Shown here in pieces: positions 13,001 through 25,585 of a DNA stretch of 64,000 nt. This DNA is from Dioscorea cayenensis subsp. rotundata. Lineage: Eukaryota > Streptophyta > Magnoliopsida > Dioscoreales > Dioscoreaceae. How positions within the stretch are numbered: position 1 is the first letter of the stretch; each line of letters begins with the position of its first letter. The stretch is taken from assembly GCF_009730915.1 (NCBI RefSeq), contig NC_052474.1, positions 2,701,501 through 2,765,500 of the forward strand. Direction: 5' to 3'. The notes below the pieces were generated by a model. The model worked only from the letters and a program-made list of their open reading frames with translations. It had not been told where the DNA came from and made no database searches. The translations under genes and the position numbers were made by a program.

Positions 13001-13745
13001 CTCCGATAATCATGAATGGCGACTTCCATGTCGTCGTCCCCGGACGATGATAAACAAGAATACATGCGTTATTCTTCATGTCCGGGTACGATAAGGACGC
13101 GTTGGACATGAGTAAGTTCTTTAATTATGTCCGATTAATATCCGTTTTGGTATTTAAATCGGTATTCTAATCTCGACTTGCATATCTCGGCACGGAATCT
13201 ATTCGACCTTTGTGTCGATATGGAGTTAAGCTGGTCGGCGGCACACAAAGTACTCGCTCGCATGCGGCTACGAAACCCCACGCCCTGAAAAACAAGGGAA
13301 AGCGTCGATTGCGCCGTGCTACGTCATGCGGTTTATCGAGCAATTCGTGGGGTGAGAAGTTACGGCTACACGCATGCGACGTTCCTTACCTCGGATACTG
13401 GGTATATTACCTGCGATACTTAGGAGGGAGCGGTACGGGCTGATCCAGTGACAAAGTGCGTCGCAGGCGGGTTAAATTTTGTTTTTGAATAACATGTCCT
13501 GTGTATCCATTGCCAATTTTGTTTTTCAAATGTAAATGCGACAAATTCAATTCATTGTTTTCGTGTTCGAAGAACATGACTTGTATATCTTAATGTAAAT
13601 TTTGTTTGTTTTGAATTATGAAAGCGAGGTTAAATTCCATTTCGGTTTTTATTTCATTGTTTAATTTACGTTGTAATTGTGTACATTTCACTTTCATTGT
13701 TTAAATATACTATATATCGTTTAAACATCAGTTTTAAATATTTCA
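10020..13745. repeat. AT-rich spacers carrying a recurrent GTTTAA motif
   Basis: The AT-rich stretches that separate the coding fragments of the Ulp1-like element (10020-10200, 11080-11255, 12540-12720, 13655-13745) each carry several copies of a degenerate word CGTTTAA or TGTTTAA(A/C), usually every 15 to 30 bases. The same word is not dense elsewhere in the window. The blocks are probably introns or spacers of the element built from an old minisatellite. Confidence 0.6.
10221..13445 (+). pseudogene. Decayed Ulp1-like (C48) cysteine protease gene of a plant transposon
   Basis: Fragments of one gene appear in shifting frames. Around 10296-10370 is VETLAELKVNMTPRHREIIRR. Around 10665-10735 is FVKLPMVYLVGTVLFPNTS, continuing after a frameshift as DYVDDL (10748-10765). 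Then come KWLMEDIP near 10815 and CIKGCSVALSV near 10890. This N-terminal pattern precedes Ulp1 protease domains in proteins carried by plant Mutator-like and related elements. The C-terminal part shows DVMDAFVCIIQKS near 12815, FHVVV with acidic residues near 13020-13060, and at about 13303-13350 a VDCAV/YVMRFIEQF block split by a frameshift, which contains the expected catalytic Cys. Many stops and frameshifts make it non-functional. The middle (11350-12530) is GC-rich and poorly conserved. The region is more GC-rich than the flanking DNA. No transposase is seen. Confidence 0.55.
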
Positions 13746-13751
13746 AATTAC

Positions 13752-14751
13752 NNNNNNNNNNNNNNNNNNNNNNNNNNNNNNNNNNNNNNNNNNNNNNNNN
13801 NNNNNNNNNNNNNNNNNNNNNNNNNNNNNNNNNNNNNNNNNNNNNNNNNNNNNNNNNNNNNNNNNNNNNNNNNNNNNNNNNNNNNNNNNNNNNNNNNNNN
13901 NNNNNNNNNNNNNNNNNNNNNNNNNNNNNNNNNNNNNNNNNNNNNNNNNNNNNNNNNNNNNNNNNNNNNNNNNNNNNNNNNNNNNNNNNNNNNNNNNNNN
14001 NNNNNNNNNNNNNNNNNNNNNNNNNNNNNNNNNNNNNNNNNNNNNNNNNNNNNNNNNNNNNNNNNNNNNNNNNNNNNNNNNNNNNNNNNNNNNNNNNNNN
14101 NNNNNNNNNNNNNNNNNNNNNNNNNNNNNNNNNNNNNNNNNNNNNNNNNNNNNNNNNNNNNNNNNNNNNNNNNNNNNNNNNNNNNNNNNNNNNNNNNNNN
14201 NNNNNNNNNNNNNNNNNNNNNNNNNNNNNNNNNNNNNNNNNNNNNNNNNNNNNNNNNNNNNNNNNNNNNNNNNNNNNNNNNNNNNNNNNNNNNNNNNNNN
14301 NNNNNNNNNNNNNNNNNNNNNNNNNNNNNNNNNNNNNNNNNNNNNNNNNNNNNNNNNNNNNNNNNNNNNNNNNNNNNNNNNNNNNNNNNNNNNNNNNNNN
14401 NNNNNNNNNNNNNNNNNNNNNNNNNNNNNNNNNNNNNNNNNNNNNNNNNNNNNNNNNNNNNNNNNNNNNNNNNNNNNNNNNNNNNNNNNNNNNNNNNNNN
14501 NNNNNNNNNNNNNNNNNNNNNNNNNNNNNNNNNNNNNNNNNNNNNNNNNNNNNNNNNNNNNNNNNNNNNNNNNNNNNNNNNNNNNNNNNNNNNNNNNNNN
14601 NNNNNNNNNNNNNNNNNNNNNNNNNNNNNNNNNNNNNNNNNNNNNNNNNNNNNNNNNNNNNNNNNNNNNNNNNNNNNNNNNNNNNNNNNNNNNNNNNNNN
14701 NNNNNNNNNNNNNNNNNNNNNNNNNNNNNNNNNNNNNNNNNNNNNNNNNNN
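13752..14751. other. Assembly gap of 1000 N
   Basis: A run of exactly 1000 N, which looks like a fixed-size scaffold placeholder rather than a measured length. It interrupts the transposon region. Open frames spanning it are artefacts. Confidence 0.98.
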
Positions 14752-15178
14752 TACTAATATAGACATTATTAAAGTCAAGCCCAATATTCATGACGACATT
14801 GACTAGGTACGACTCACTGTGCATCTTCAGCCGTCAATTCATTTGCTACATCGTGATTGTAAAATATGACGCAGGAACATCCTAGCTTATGATGAACCAG
14901 CCATCACATCCAATGGCAGCCCAAAGTCGCCATCGACCATCGTGCCAATGAACATGAACCCGAAGATGCCTCGCGGCTTAAAATGGTCCAGTTCTAGTCG
15001 GTGGTCTAGTGGGGTGGGCCCACCAGACGTATATAATACCTCGCGGAGCAATCATTTGCTATCTGGTGACCAACCGGGTTGGTGCACTTATAGCTATGTT
15101 ATTTCCAGGCAATCACAACGCCACCAAAAGGTCCAAAACCTCATCCTCAATCACCGACCTCGATTGGAATGTTATTAA
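14752..15178 (+). pseudogene. Unrecognised coding-like remnant after the gap
   Basis: After the gap, 14752-14806 reads as an open segment ending at a possible GTACGA donor. A possible acceptor at about 14875 leads into an open frame to the stop at 15176-15178, containing residues such as MNPKMPRGLKW and GDQPGWCTYSYV. I do not recognise the family. It is probably the tail of the same transposon or a captured gene fragment; it might also be chance. Confidence 0.25.
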
Positions 15179-15180
15179 TT

Positions 15181-15880
15181 TATGATGTTTATTTCTCTCC
15201 AAACAAATATTATGTATTAAATTGCTGATGTCTTCATGATATTTACAGAATATATTTGGCATTTCTTTGATTAATAAGATTGTGATTTATGAATTTTGTA
15301 TACTTTCAAAAAATAAATAAAAAAAAAGAGTGAGTTAGGACGTCAGTCATCAACTGACGCTGCTGCATGGCAATGAACCAAAAGGGACACGTAAGTGGGA
15401 CCATTAAGACGTGGCCTTCCACATTAACAAGGTAAGCATTACGTAAAATCAAAAGCATGGTCGCACATAGAAAAGCCTAGAAACTGACATTCGTATAAAA
15501 ATAAATACCAAAATCACTGTGTGTATTTTCTGGAGTGGTGTTGGCCACGTATGCATAATATATCACATTTTAAAGTATCTCATCTTCTCATGGCGCATTG
15601 AATGATCTCAGCCGCCAACCAAAACATTAAAAGTAAATATTCACAGCTCAGTACTCGAATAATAGCCCCATAAAATTGACCAAATTTATGCCCACTCTGA
15701 ATCAAAGCAAACAATTAGAGTGATTCTAATGAAAAAAAAAAGCAAGTAGTTAAATTATATATATATTTTACAAATATATATATAAGAAACAAATCTTTGA
15801 ATGATAAAAATGATACAATACTAATAGAAATGGTTTTTTAGTTACTATGTAAGCTTGAGGGGTTGGGTTGGTGAAAAGTG
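15181..15880. other. Intergenic sequence upstream of the pectin acetylesterase
   Basis: AT-rich with no coding exon. A small inverted repeat around GTCAGT/ACTGAC lies near 15341-15358. No mobile element ends are visible. Confidence 0.4.
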
Positions 15881-15884
15881 AGAA

Positions 15885-15892
15885 TATATAAA
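15885..15892 (+). promoter_or_regulatory. TATA box of the pectin acetylesterase gene
   Basis: TATATAAA about 900 bases upstream of the start codon. It is followed by purine-rich leader sequence with a donor-like GAGGTAAGG near 15926 and another candidate at about 16190, so the 5' leader is probably spliced before the acceptor at 16780. Confidence 0.5.
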
Positions 15893-16783
15893 GAGAGGGA
15901 CGCAGAGACCGAAGAAGGGGGGAGGAGGTAAGGAATCAGTGTCGGTTCGCTGCTCCATAAGAAAAGTGCTCTTTTTTATTTATTTATTTACTTTTTAATA
16001 AATTATATTTTGGAAAAGCAATGGCTTTTCCTTGATGGCATATGGAATGAGAAATGTTAGAACATTGTTTGCATTTTTTTTTATTAGATTATTATAAGTG
16101 AGAATAAGAGCAAAGTGGTGATTAGATTGGGAGTGGCTCTGATTTCCAGCGGGAAAGAGCTTCGGTGAAGCAAGTCTGTGGAAGTTCAGGTTTACTTTTT
16201 TATTTGTTTATTTAAATTCTTGTTTGTTGATTTGTTTTGCTTTTCTTTTAATGTGTTTGATTTGTATTTTTTTTTTTTGTGGGATGAATTTTGAGTGTCT
16301 AGGGGAAAAAATGTTGTTTATTGTGAATTTGGTAATGTTTGAGTTTGTTTTGATTCTGAACAAAAACGATGGATCTGAACATTTGCATTGCCACCTTTGT
16401 TATTTATATATTTTTATTCCGTTTTCTGTTAAAAGATCTGTTTTTGGGTATTGGCCTTGGTCATTTGATGAAATTTTACTTGTGATTTCGATTTCACGGA
16501 CGACATACATATATTGGAAAACAATAATTAGTAAAGGAGCTATTTTTATTTTCTAAGACCAGAATGAAATGATTTTTTTTTCTAAAAAAAATTATCTTCT
16601 TGTATTTATATAATGAATTCAATCACAAACTGATTTAAATGAGTTATAGTAGATCCAAGCGATGCTCAAGCAAGAATTAGTAAAGGAGCTATTTTTTTGG
16701 TGGCAATATTTATTTCTTGTGTGTGTGTGTATTGTATGTAGTACTTGATATGATCCTGAGTTTTCCTTTCAATCTTGCAGAAG

Positions 16784-17831
16784 ATGGTGTTTGCTCAATC
16801 CTGCACATTGATTTATTGTATTATCTCTGCGCTGATATCGCTCAGATCAGTGGAATCCTATTTTGTTGGAATCACTTATGTTGAAAGTGCAGTAGCCAAA
16901 GGAGCTGGTGTGGTTCATTTACATTTTTCCTTTCTTCTTATTTTTTGAGTTTATTTCTTGAATAAATTTCATATGAGGAATCCTATTTTGTTGGAATCAC
17001 TTATGTTGAAAGTGCAGTAGCCAAAGGAGCTGGTGTGGTTCATTTACATTTTTCCTTTCTTCTTATTTTTTGAGTTTATTTCTTGAATAAATTTCATATG
17101 ATTTGCCTTCTACTCTCCTACTCTTCTCTAGCTGATTGAATTTCAGTTTCCAATAATGCTTAATATATCTACTTAACTTGATTGCAGTTTGTTTGGATGG
17201 GAGCCCCCCGGCGTATCATCTATCCCCGGGTTTTGGTTCAGGGGTCAATAATTGGTTGGTTCAGATTGAGGTATGAGCTTTGCTTTTTATCTTTCTCGCA
17301 TGATATGTTGTCACTTGAAGTCTTCACTGTCTTAGCATTTGTGAGACCTTATTTACTATTAGGAGAATTAGGATGTCTAAGTTCGGTTATGCTTCGAGTT
17401 GTGATATTCTCGTTGTTCTGGGCCTTAATGAGTTCTTCATTGTCCCAATATCTGCGGGCATTGTGCAGAGTAAGCATTCATTTGATTGGAAATAGTCTCT
17501 TGATTTCTGATGCTGTGGTATATATGTACATCCATTTCTCTCTGTTCTGAGTGTGAATTTTTATTTTCCTGCTGAGTGCTGTGGCTCTTCCATCATAGAT
17601 ATTTGAGCAGTATGGTGAATAGATGGAGTTGGTTTTGTTTGAGAATGATGCTGTCTTGTGCTAACTTCCAAGTATACTTGAAAATTTCGCCCTTTTTGTG
17701 TTCAAATAGTTTCTCTTCATGAACTCTGCATAGCACTCATATTCTTGAGCTTCTAACTCCTTGTGATGTCATGGTACTTCATTAACAATTGGATGGGTTT
17801 CTTAAACAATAAACAACAGATGTTTAACTAA

Positions 17832-17878
<47 letters not shown>

Positions 17879-20289
17879 TTGGATAAACTGTGGGTTGAAC
17901 TAGTCTTTCTTAGCATTCTATTTCCTTCTCAGGGTGGTGGATGGTGCAATAATGTCACTACTTGTCTTGCTCGCAAAAATACCCGCCTGGGCTCGTCCAA
18001 GGCAATGGTAAAGCAGCTAGCATTTTCTGGGATTTTTAGCAACAAACAAAATGCCAATCCAGGTAGGGCAATTCTCAATTCTTTTCTCAAACATTATCAT
18101 AGCCAATCCTATTGCTCATGTACGAAATTCCTATGTTAAGAATAGTTAGCTGATAGATCCTTTTCAAGTAAAAAAAAAAATATTGGAACTACTACTGTAA
18201 AACTGACTAACTACTTTGACAAGTATCATATTTTTTCCTATGAAAAGATTAGGTAGTAGGAAATCCCTGCAAGTTGTTGAATGTTGAGTACTAATTCAAT
18301 ACATGTGAGAAGATAAGCATGCACTTATGCTAGTATGTCAATAGGACAGATAGCAAAACTTCGCTTCCATATGATAATTTCTGGCTGAGAATTTACAGGA
18401 AAGCAATTAGGAAACAAATTTGGTTATTTGACCTGGTTTGGCTCTGATTACAGATTTCTATAATTGGAACAAGGTCAAGGTTCGCTACTGTGATGGTTCA
18501 TCATTTACAGGAGATGTTGAGAGAGTAGATCCTGTGAGTAAAACCTGCTCTTATATCTCCATTGCCATACTTCGAAAATTTCTATAATTCTGCTTTATAA
18601 ATCTCTTTGCTAGACATCAAAATTCTGAGAATTTCAGCACATTGCTTTTCATGTGTGCATATGATTAGGCTACAAATCTTCACTACAGAGGAGCCAGGGT
18701 ATTTCAGGCTGTAATGGATGATCTACTTGCAAAAGGGATGAACAAAGCACAGAATGTATGCATTCTTTTGATGATTTCTTGTTAAATTTTCTATGCTAAA
18801 TTGCCCTGATAACATTAAGTTGGCCACAGGCTCTACTATCTGGCTGTTCAGCTGGTGGGTTAACATCCATACTTCATTGTGATAAGTTTCGTGCTCTTGT
18901 TCCTGCTGGAGCTCGAATTAGATGTCTTTCAGATGCCGGGTTCTTTATCAATGCGTAAGCTTACAGTTTATTTAGTATCTTTCTCACCTTTGTAACATCT
19001 ATAATGATTTGAAAATTCTAGTCATTCCTTGCCAAATTGAAAACTAAGGTACTATGTCTACAACAGGAAGGATATCACTGGAGCCGAACACATCAAAGCT
19101 TTCTACGATGATGTGGTGACAACACATGTATGTGGTTGAGTGCTTGAAATGCTTATGAAAAATTCAGTTCGGTCACATAGTTGGCATGAATTTCTTGTTC
19201 TTTTGTTGAGTTATATTCCCTTCCGCCATTCTCAACTGTCCTCGGATCTCCTGTAGGGATCAAGTAAAAATTTGCCTTCTTGTTCATCGCCATTATCATC
19301 CCCTGGAAAGGTGTGTTTCTCTTGGATTTAACTCACGGCATCTTGTTACCGTACCATACTAACACACTTAAATCAAAATGCAGTGTTTTTTTCCTCAGTA
19401 TGTGGTACCTCAAGTAAGCACCCCGCTGTTCATACTAAATGCAGCTTATGATTCATGGCAGGTGTGACTTTCTTGCCAATCTATTAATTTGCCCGTGTAT
19501 TTATTTTTTTTGGTATGAATGATGTGAATGAAAAGGTCTTGAGTTGACTGGGGAGTCCATTATGTTTTGACATAAAAGCCTGTTGTTAGATATTGTCTTC
19601 CATTTCTCTTACTGTTTTAGAATGGTGCTTTGCAGGTAAAGAACATTTTGGCACCAGGTGTTGCTGATCCTCATGGTTCCTGGCATGATTGCAAGCTTGA
19701 CATTAAGCAGTGTTCCAGTGTCCAACTGACAACCATGCAAGGTCAGTGCATTATGCACGGTCAATCCACATTTTGTTATTTATTAGACATGACTCATCCT
19801 GCTGAAAAGCAATTTTCTATAAAATTTCTTTTGATTATGGATTGCATGGGTAGCTGAAACTTCAAACGTAACAATTGTATCTGCATGATGAACCCGGCAT
19901 GATAATATTCATTGATGACAGATTTCAGGACAGAGTTTCTAAGTGCACTAGCTGCATCTGCCGGCTCTTCTACCACGGGTTTGTTCATAAACTCATGTTA
20001 CGCTCATTGCCAATCGGAGACTCAAGAGACATGGTTAAGATCCGATTCTCCAGTGCTTGGAGATACGGTAAGTACTATGATCAGCTACTGGAACTGCTGC
20101 CCATTTTCTAGTCTGTTAATACTTTTGCTTGAAATCTTATCTGCTGATTTTTGCTTTATTCTGCAGACAATTGCAAAGGCAATTGGAGATTGGTATTTCG
20201 ATCGGCGTCCCTTCAAGAAAATCGACTGCCCTTACCCTTGTGATAAAACCTGTCACAACCGCATCTTTGAAGATCATTATGAAGCATAG
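16784..20289 (+). CDS. Pectin acetylesterase (CAZy CE13)
   Basis: Removes acetyl groups from cell-wall pectin; expected to be secreted. Twelve coding exons: 16784-16907, 17188-17270, 17933-18062, 18454-18533, 18669-18755, 18830-18954, 19067-19127, 19257-19310, 19384-19461, 19636-19741, 19922-20067, 20167-20289. They give 398 residues, normal for the family. Residues 1-22 form a hydrophobic signal peptide. [12 protein letters not shown] follows at 42-53, then [11 protein letters not shown], then the nucleophile motif SGCSAGG with Ser175. The likely remaining triad members are Asp271 (NAAYDSW) and His338 (CYAHCQ). Many Cys residues fit a disulfide-rich secreted enzyme. The start is the first ATG after a good acceptor. 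Odd point: a perfect 126-bp tandem duplication spans the end of exon 1 and the start of intron 1, so a second copy of the donor site follows. Confidence 0.95.
16851..17102 (+). repeat. Perfect 126-bp tandem duplication across exon 1 donor
   Basis: Unit 16851-16976 is repeated without any mismatch at 16977-17102. The unit holds the last 57 coding bases of exon 1, the donor site GCTG|GTGTGG, and the first 69 bases of the intron. The second copy has no 3' splice site directly before it. Reading through from the first donor into the second would hit a TGA in the intron-derived part. Confidence 0.97.
17832..17878. repeat. Compound (CT)n(AT)n microsatellite
   Basis: A CT run passing directly into a TA run inside intron 2 of the pectin acetylesterase, about 55 bases before the acceptor of exon 3. 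Confidence 0.9.
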
Positions 20290-21030
20290 CAACCAAGAAA
20301 TCAGCCACAATTAATCTTGTTTGCAGTAATTTATCTATTGCTACAATGACTTGCTCATTGACAGAAAATAATGGCCAATGGCACAACAGGCTACAAACCA
20401 AATGGCTGCCATTGTCAACGTTCTCACTGTTACTGAATCTGTTTGTTGTTGATCATATAATTCAGTGTTTGTGTATTGGTATAATATGAGTCAGTGATAT
20501 TCAACTCTGTTTTATCCATACTACTATTGATATGTAATTGCCATTACAATGAAATATGAGGACTTGATTTGTAAGCTCTTATTTTAGATTGATAAATAAA
20601 CTAGTTAATTTCTATTTACAGATATAATTTGTTTTGAGACAAACGTTAAATCAATATTTATGAAATTACAAGAATGAAAAAATAAATAAATAAAAGAATT
20701 ATATAAATATTTTCATAGATAATTTTATATAATTCAATAAATAATTTCAAAAATAACTTCTGAAAATCTGATTCAACTATTACTCCTGCCTTTCTGAGAA
20801 AGGAGTTGGTATTTTATTCCCCTTTTGTATGAAGAAAAAGAATTTGAATTTTACTTGTGGTTTGTTCACTTTTTTTTTTTTAAAAAAAAAAACTAATTAC
20901 ATAGAAATATTTATATTCCACTCATGTATAATAATAAAATTTTCAAGTGGATTTATTTCAAGCCAATGCTTTTTTATCCTATTATAATTTTATTGTTTGT
21001 GGCTCAACTCTATCAACATCATATATAATG
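20290..21030. other. 3' flank of the pectin acetylesterase and intergenic DNA
   Basis: About 250 bases after the stop look like 3' UTR with AT-rich possible polyadenylation signals (AATGAAA near 20550). The rest is AT-rich with no gene. Confidence 0.45.
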
Positions 21031-21194
21031 TTTCAAATCTCTCCCCCAATAGTACTGTTCCTCCATACTGTTCATACACTATTCATCCGGGATTCCTATA
21101 TTATTCTCATACTGTACATATATTATCATCGCATCCCTGCCCAAAGACTTATTTATATTCATAAAAAAAAAAGGCGTTTGTTGTCTATTATTTA
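21031..21194 (+). mobile_element. SINE-like repeat, related to 47815-48058
   Basis: Shares with 47871-48034 the blocks CTCCCCCAA.AGTACTGTTC, CTGTTCATACACT, ATCCGGGATTCC, ACTGTACAT, TATATTCATAAAAAA and TTGTCTATTATT in the same order. The tRNA-like head seen in the other copy is not recognisable here, so this copy is 5'-worn. Confidence 0.6.
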
Positions 21195-21519
21195 AAAAGA
21201 AAAAAAAATCATATATAATGAGTCCACATCTATCAAAAAAATTTTAAAAAAAGTTAGGGAGTAATAGAGAGAAAATGGGAAAAATCATATTTTCACCAAA
21301 CTAAAAATAAAAAAGAAAAAAGAAAAATATTTCTCGCAAAACGAGTCGACTCGCTCGAGTTAAAACAAGGACCTCCACGAAGAAACAAGCACAGAGCACA
21401 CACCTATTCTCACCTCCCCGGTGATCATAAGAAGCTCATTTGAAGTTCCCCGATCTAGGGTTTTACGCGCTTCTTCTACGCAGCGCACCATCTTCTCCTG
21501 CGTTTGGGTCGGCAAGGAG

Positions 21520-24500
21520 ATGGCGTCGGCGGTGACTGGCGGCGGCGGAGGAACAGCCCAGAAGAGGCGGGAGTCGACGGTGACGCGGGAAGGGGACCAG
21601 CTCGTCATCACGCCGCTGGGCGCCGGCAACGAGGTCGGGCGCTCCTGCGTGCATATGACCTATAGGGGAAAAACCATACTGGTAAATCTTTTGATTTTGG
21701 TTTTCGTTTGAAGTTTTGATTCGATTCGGGTGGTTTTAATGAGTTGATTTGCCGACAGTTTGATTGCGGGATTCATCCGGCTTACTCGGGCATGGCTGCA
21801 TTGCCATACTTCGATGAGATCGATCCTTCCACTGTTGATGTGCTACTCATCACTCAGTATGCATTCAATCTCATGCCCTTTCTTTTTTCTTTGGTAGTTT
21901 GATCAGAATGATATGGTAGCGATGTTGTGATCTTTCAAAGTAGAAATCAATGAATTGATGCCTTGCTACAGTTGAATGTGTATACCCCAACATGCAAATT
22001 GGGGCATATTCATAAGTAAGCATTGAAAATTCATTATCCTCTAGCACATGCTTGTTCTGTAGTTCAAATTGATGAAAACACATATGGTCACCAACTACCT
22101 GAAATTAATTGACAAGAAATCTATATTATTGTGATATGAAAACTTTTAGATAAAGTTTGAAATGATTGCTTTATAAATGTAAGTTTTGTTGAGTATAATT
22201 GTGCTCACGTTCATCCGTATGTATTCTCGCATTTGGGTAGATTATTTGTTATAGTAACATGAATTGGAGTAAGCTTGCTGCCTTACAATGTGCACAGTGA
22301 GAATCTTCATTTAACATATGATGAGTAAGATATGCACTTCTATGATTAACCTTGGAGGCTTGGAAGGTGTAATGGCAAGTGTTTGTGGTTTTCAGCTTAT
22401 TCATAGAATGCTAATGGATTGCTGCTGCCTTTGGTGGTTTCTTTTATAAATGAATTTTTTGTAAAGTTTTGGTCATTACCCATCACTGTGTTTTCTTTAT
22501 GGCATTCTAAGGTTTTCTTCCTTTTGCAGCAGTCCCTCTTTACTTTACCCATGCACGTCTCATTGTCCAAGTTCTTCTTGATAACCAATTAATGGTCTTG
22601 TCTGTTCTGTTTGCAGCTTTCACCTTGATCATGCTGCGTCACTTCCTTACTTTTTGGAGAAGGTACTAAATAGAAGCATTGGGTGTTTATTCCGCCAGAT
22701 AGTTTGATTTAACAGTTGTGTGTTAATGTGCTCTTGCAGACTACTTTTAGAGGTCGGGTCTTTATGACCCATGCAACAAAGGCTATATACAAGCTGCTTT
22801 TGTCTGATTATGTAAAAGTGAGCAAAGTTTCTGTAGAGGATATGCTGTATGATGAGCAGGATATTCTCCGTTCCATGGACAGAATTGAGGTATGTATTTT
22901 TGTCTTCCATCATAACTAATAATCTTGGATCCTCATTCCATGTTTGACTTAATGTTGTAGGCTGATCCCTACATTTTCTTTTTTTCCCCTTCAGTTGGGT
23001 AACTGCAATCTTGCTAATCTGAGGAGCAGTAATATACTTGCATATTGTTTTGTTTCTTATTTCTCAACTACATCTAGATTTTGGACTGCACCTTTGCTTG
23101 CTAGTGCTTGGCATGTTGGCATCAATATATATATATATATGTATATTGCTGTGTATGTGTATGTGTATTTTTTCTTGTATTCTTGTTTTTACCTTAGTTC
23201 TCATAAGTCATATTTCTGCTATGGGCCCTTTTGTTAGCATGTGCATACTTATGCATGCAAGTTTCAGTTATTTGTCTGGCTTATGTTGGTCATGTTGTAT
23301 TTTATGGTTTGCATATTTGACTGTGGTGTATTGTAGTATGCTAGTAGGAACTTTGTTTGATGTAGAGATAACAAAGTGTCTATTGGTTTTTATTTAAACC
23401 TGCCTTTAACATTGTCTTTCTTTAAGATAGTTTGGCTGTATGATATGGTCATTGCAAGGATTGAGTTTTGGGTTTTTGAGAAAGTTATTGCATTACTTTG
23501 TGTGCTTCTGTGATTAAGCGAGAGTTTGTGCAACCTGATATTTACAGTTTGATTATTTTGGTTGTTACATTGAGATTATTAAAAACCAAAGACCATCATA
23601 GATATGGCAAAGTAGTTTGGAGTCTTTGGACTCACTAAGGTCGTCTTTATCGATCCCTGTCTTTTAATATAGAAGTTTGATTATGCTGTTGTTAATAACG
23701 GAGGGAATAGTTTTTAAATATTATCAATACTCCTGCACTATTTTACTTATAGATTATTCTAACAGGTTTGTTAATAATCTTGCCTTCCATTTTTAGATTA
23801 GGATGTGTTAAATAGAATTGCAAAAAAGAATTAAAGAAAGTTTCTTCATTTCCATTACAGCATGACCCGAAACTGTGTCATTAAATCTATAGCTTTTTCA
23901 GTGAAATATTCAAAAATTTTGCTAGAACCTTTTCTTCATCTCATCTGCAGGTTATTGATTTCCATCAAACACTTGAAGTGAATGGTATCCGCTTCTGGTG
24001 CTACACAGCTGGTCATGTTCTTGGTGCTGCTATGTTTATGGTTGACATTGCTGGTGTCAGGGTCCTATACACTGGTGATTACTCCCGGGAGGAAGATCGT
24101 CACCTGCGGGCTGCTGAAATCCCACAATTCTCTCCTGACATATGTATCATCGAGTCCACTTATGGTGTCCAGCTTCATCAGCCTCGTCTTGTCCGAGAGA
24201 AACGTTTCACAGATGTCATTCACAAAACCATCGCAGAAGGTGGCCGGGTGCTCATCCCTGCCTTTGCTCTTGGTAGGGCTCAGGAGCTCCTTCTCATTCT
24301 GGATGAATACTGGGCCAGGAACCCCGAACTTCACAACATTCCTATCTATTATGCTTCACCACTTGCCAAGAGGTGCATGGCTGTGTACCAGACCTACATT
24401 AATTCGATGAATGAGAGAATCCGCAATCAGTTTGCAAACTCAAACCCCTTTGATTTCAAGCACATCTCTCCATTGAAGAGCATTGAAAATTTTGATGATG

Positions 24501-25585
24501 TTGGCCCATCTGTGGTGATGGCAAGTCCAAGTGGTCTCCAGAGTGGTCTCTCAAGGCAGTTGTTTGACAAATGGTGTGCAGACAAGAGAAATGCATGTGT
24601 TATTCCTGGTTACGTTGTGGAAGGAACATTGGCCAAGACCATTATCACTGAGCCTAAAGAAGTTACTCTTATGAATGGGCTTACAGCTCCTCTCAACATG
24701 CAGGTACATTATATATCCTTTTCAGCTCACGCAGATTTTGCACAGACAAGCACATTCCTGAAGGAGCTCATGCCCCCCAACATAATCCTTGTCCATGGGG
24801 AAGCGAATGAGATGGGAAGGCTCAAACAGAAGCTTATAACACAGTTTTCTGATAAGAACACGAAGATCATCACTCCAAAGAACTGCCAATCGGTAGAAAT
24901 GTATTTCAGCTCAGAGAAGATGGCAAAGACGATCGGAAGACTAGCTGAGAAGACTCCGGATGTTGGAGAAACTGTGAGCGGTTTACTTGTAAAGAAAGGC
25001 TTCACATATCAAATAATGGCACCAGAAGACTTGCATATATTTTCACAGCTATCTACTGCAAACATCATACAGAGGGTGTCCATCCCCTATTCAGGTGCCT
25101 TTGGTGTTATTAAGCACAGACTCAAGCAAATATATGAAAGCGTTGAGCCCCCACCGGAAGAGCCTGATGTTCCCACTGTTATTGTTCACAAACTAGTAAC
25201 CGTAAGGCAAGAATCAGAAAACCATGTCTCATTGCAATGGTCATCGGACCCGGTAAGTGACATGGTTTCTGATTCTGTTGTTGCCTTAATCTTGAACATC
25301 AGTAGAGAGGGCCCAAAGGTCATGCCAGTGGCTGAAGCCAACAAAACTGAGGAGGAGAATGAGAAGACGGTTCAGAAAGTGGTATATTCTCTGCTGGTCT
25401 CTCTGTTTGGCAATGTTAAAGCAGGAGAAGCAGGGAGACTGATCGTCACCGTTGATGGAGACACAGCTAAAGTAGACTGGAAAAATGGTGAGGTAGAATG
25501 CGAAAACGAAAGCCTGAAAGATAGGATACAGATGGCTTGCCGCCGCATTCTAAGTGCCGCAAGGCCAATCCCTCTTTCTGCATAA
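21520..25585 (+). CDS. CPSF73-I: Cleavage and polyadenylation specificity factor 73 kDa subunit I (CPSF73-I / CPSF3)
   Basis: The endonuclease that cuts pre-mRNA before poly(A) addition, acting in the nucleus within CPSF. Five coding exons: 21520-21681, 21759-21856, 22617-22662, 22740-22889, 23951-25585, giving 696 residues, close to the usual plant length. It has a metallo-beta-lactamase fold with FDCG at 55-58, the zinc motif HFHLDHA at 87-93, GHVLGAA with His174 and [10 protein letters not shown] with Asp195. The beta-CASP part has ESTYG at 220-224 and SAHAD with His412. All zinc ligands I can check are present, so it should be active. The last exon is unusually long and holds the beta-CASP and C-terminal domains. 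The start is the ATG before the Gly-run; an upstream ATG at 21421 is in another frame. Intron 4 is about 1 kb. It converges on POLD4, with 292 bases between the two stop codons. Confidence 0.97.

Noticed and set aside
13666-14824. Long open frames of 358-375 codons on both strands
   Set aside because: They are made almost wholly of the 1000-N gap.
21421-21711. A start at 21421 for CPSF73-I
   Set aside because: The frame from 21421 is open to 21711 but does not code the MASAVTG head or the metallo-beta-lactamase sequence in the right frame; the ATG at 21520 does.
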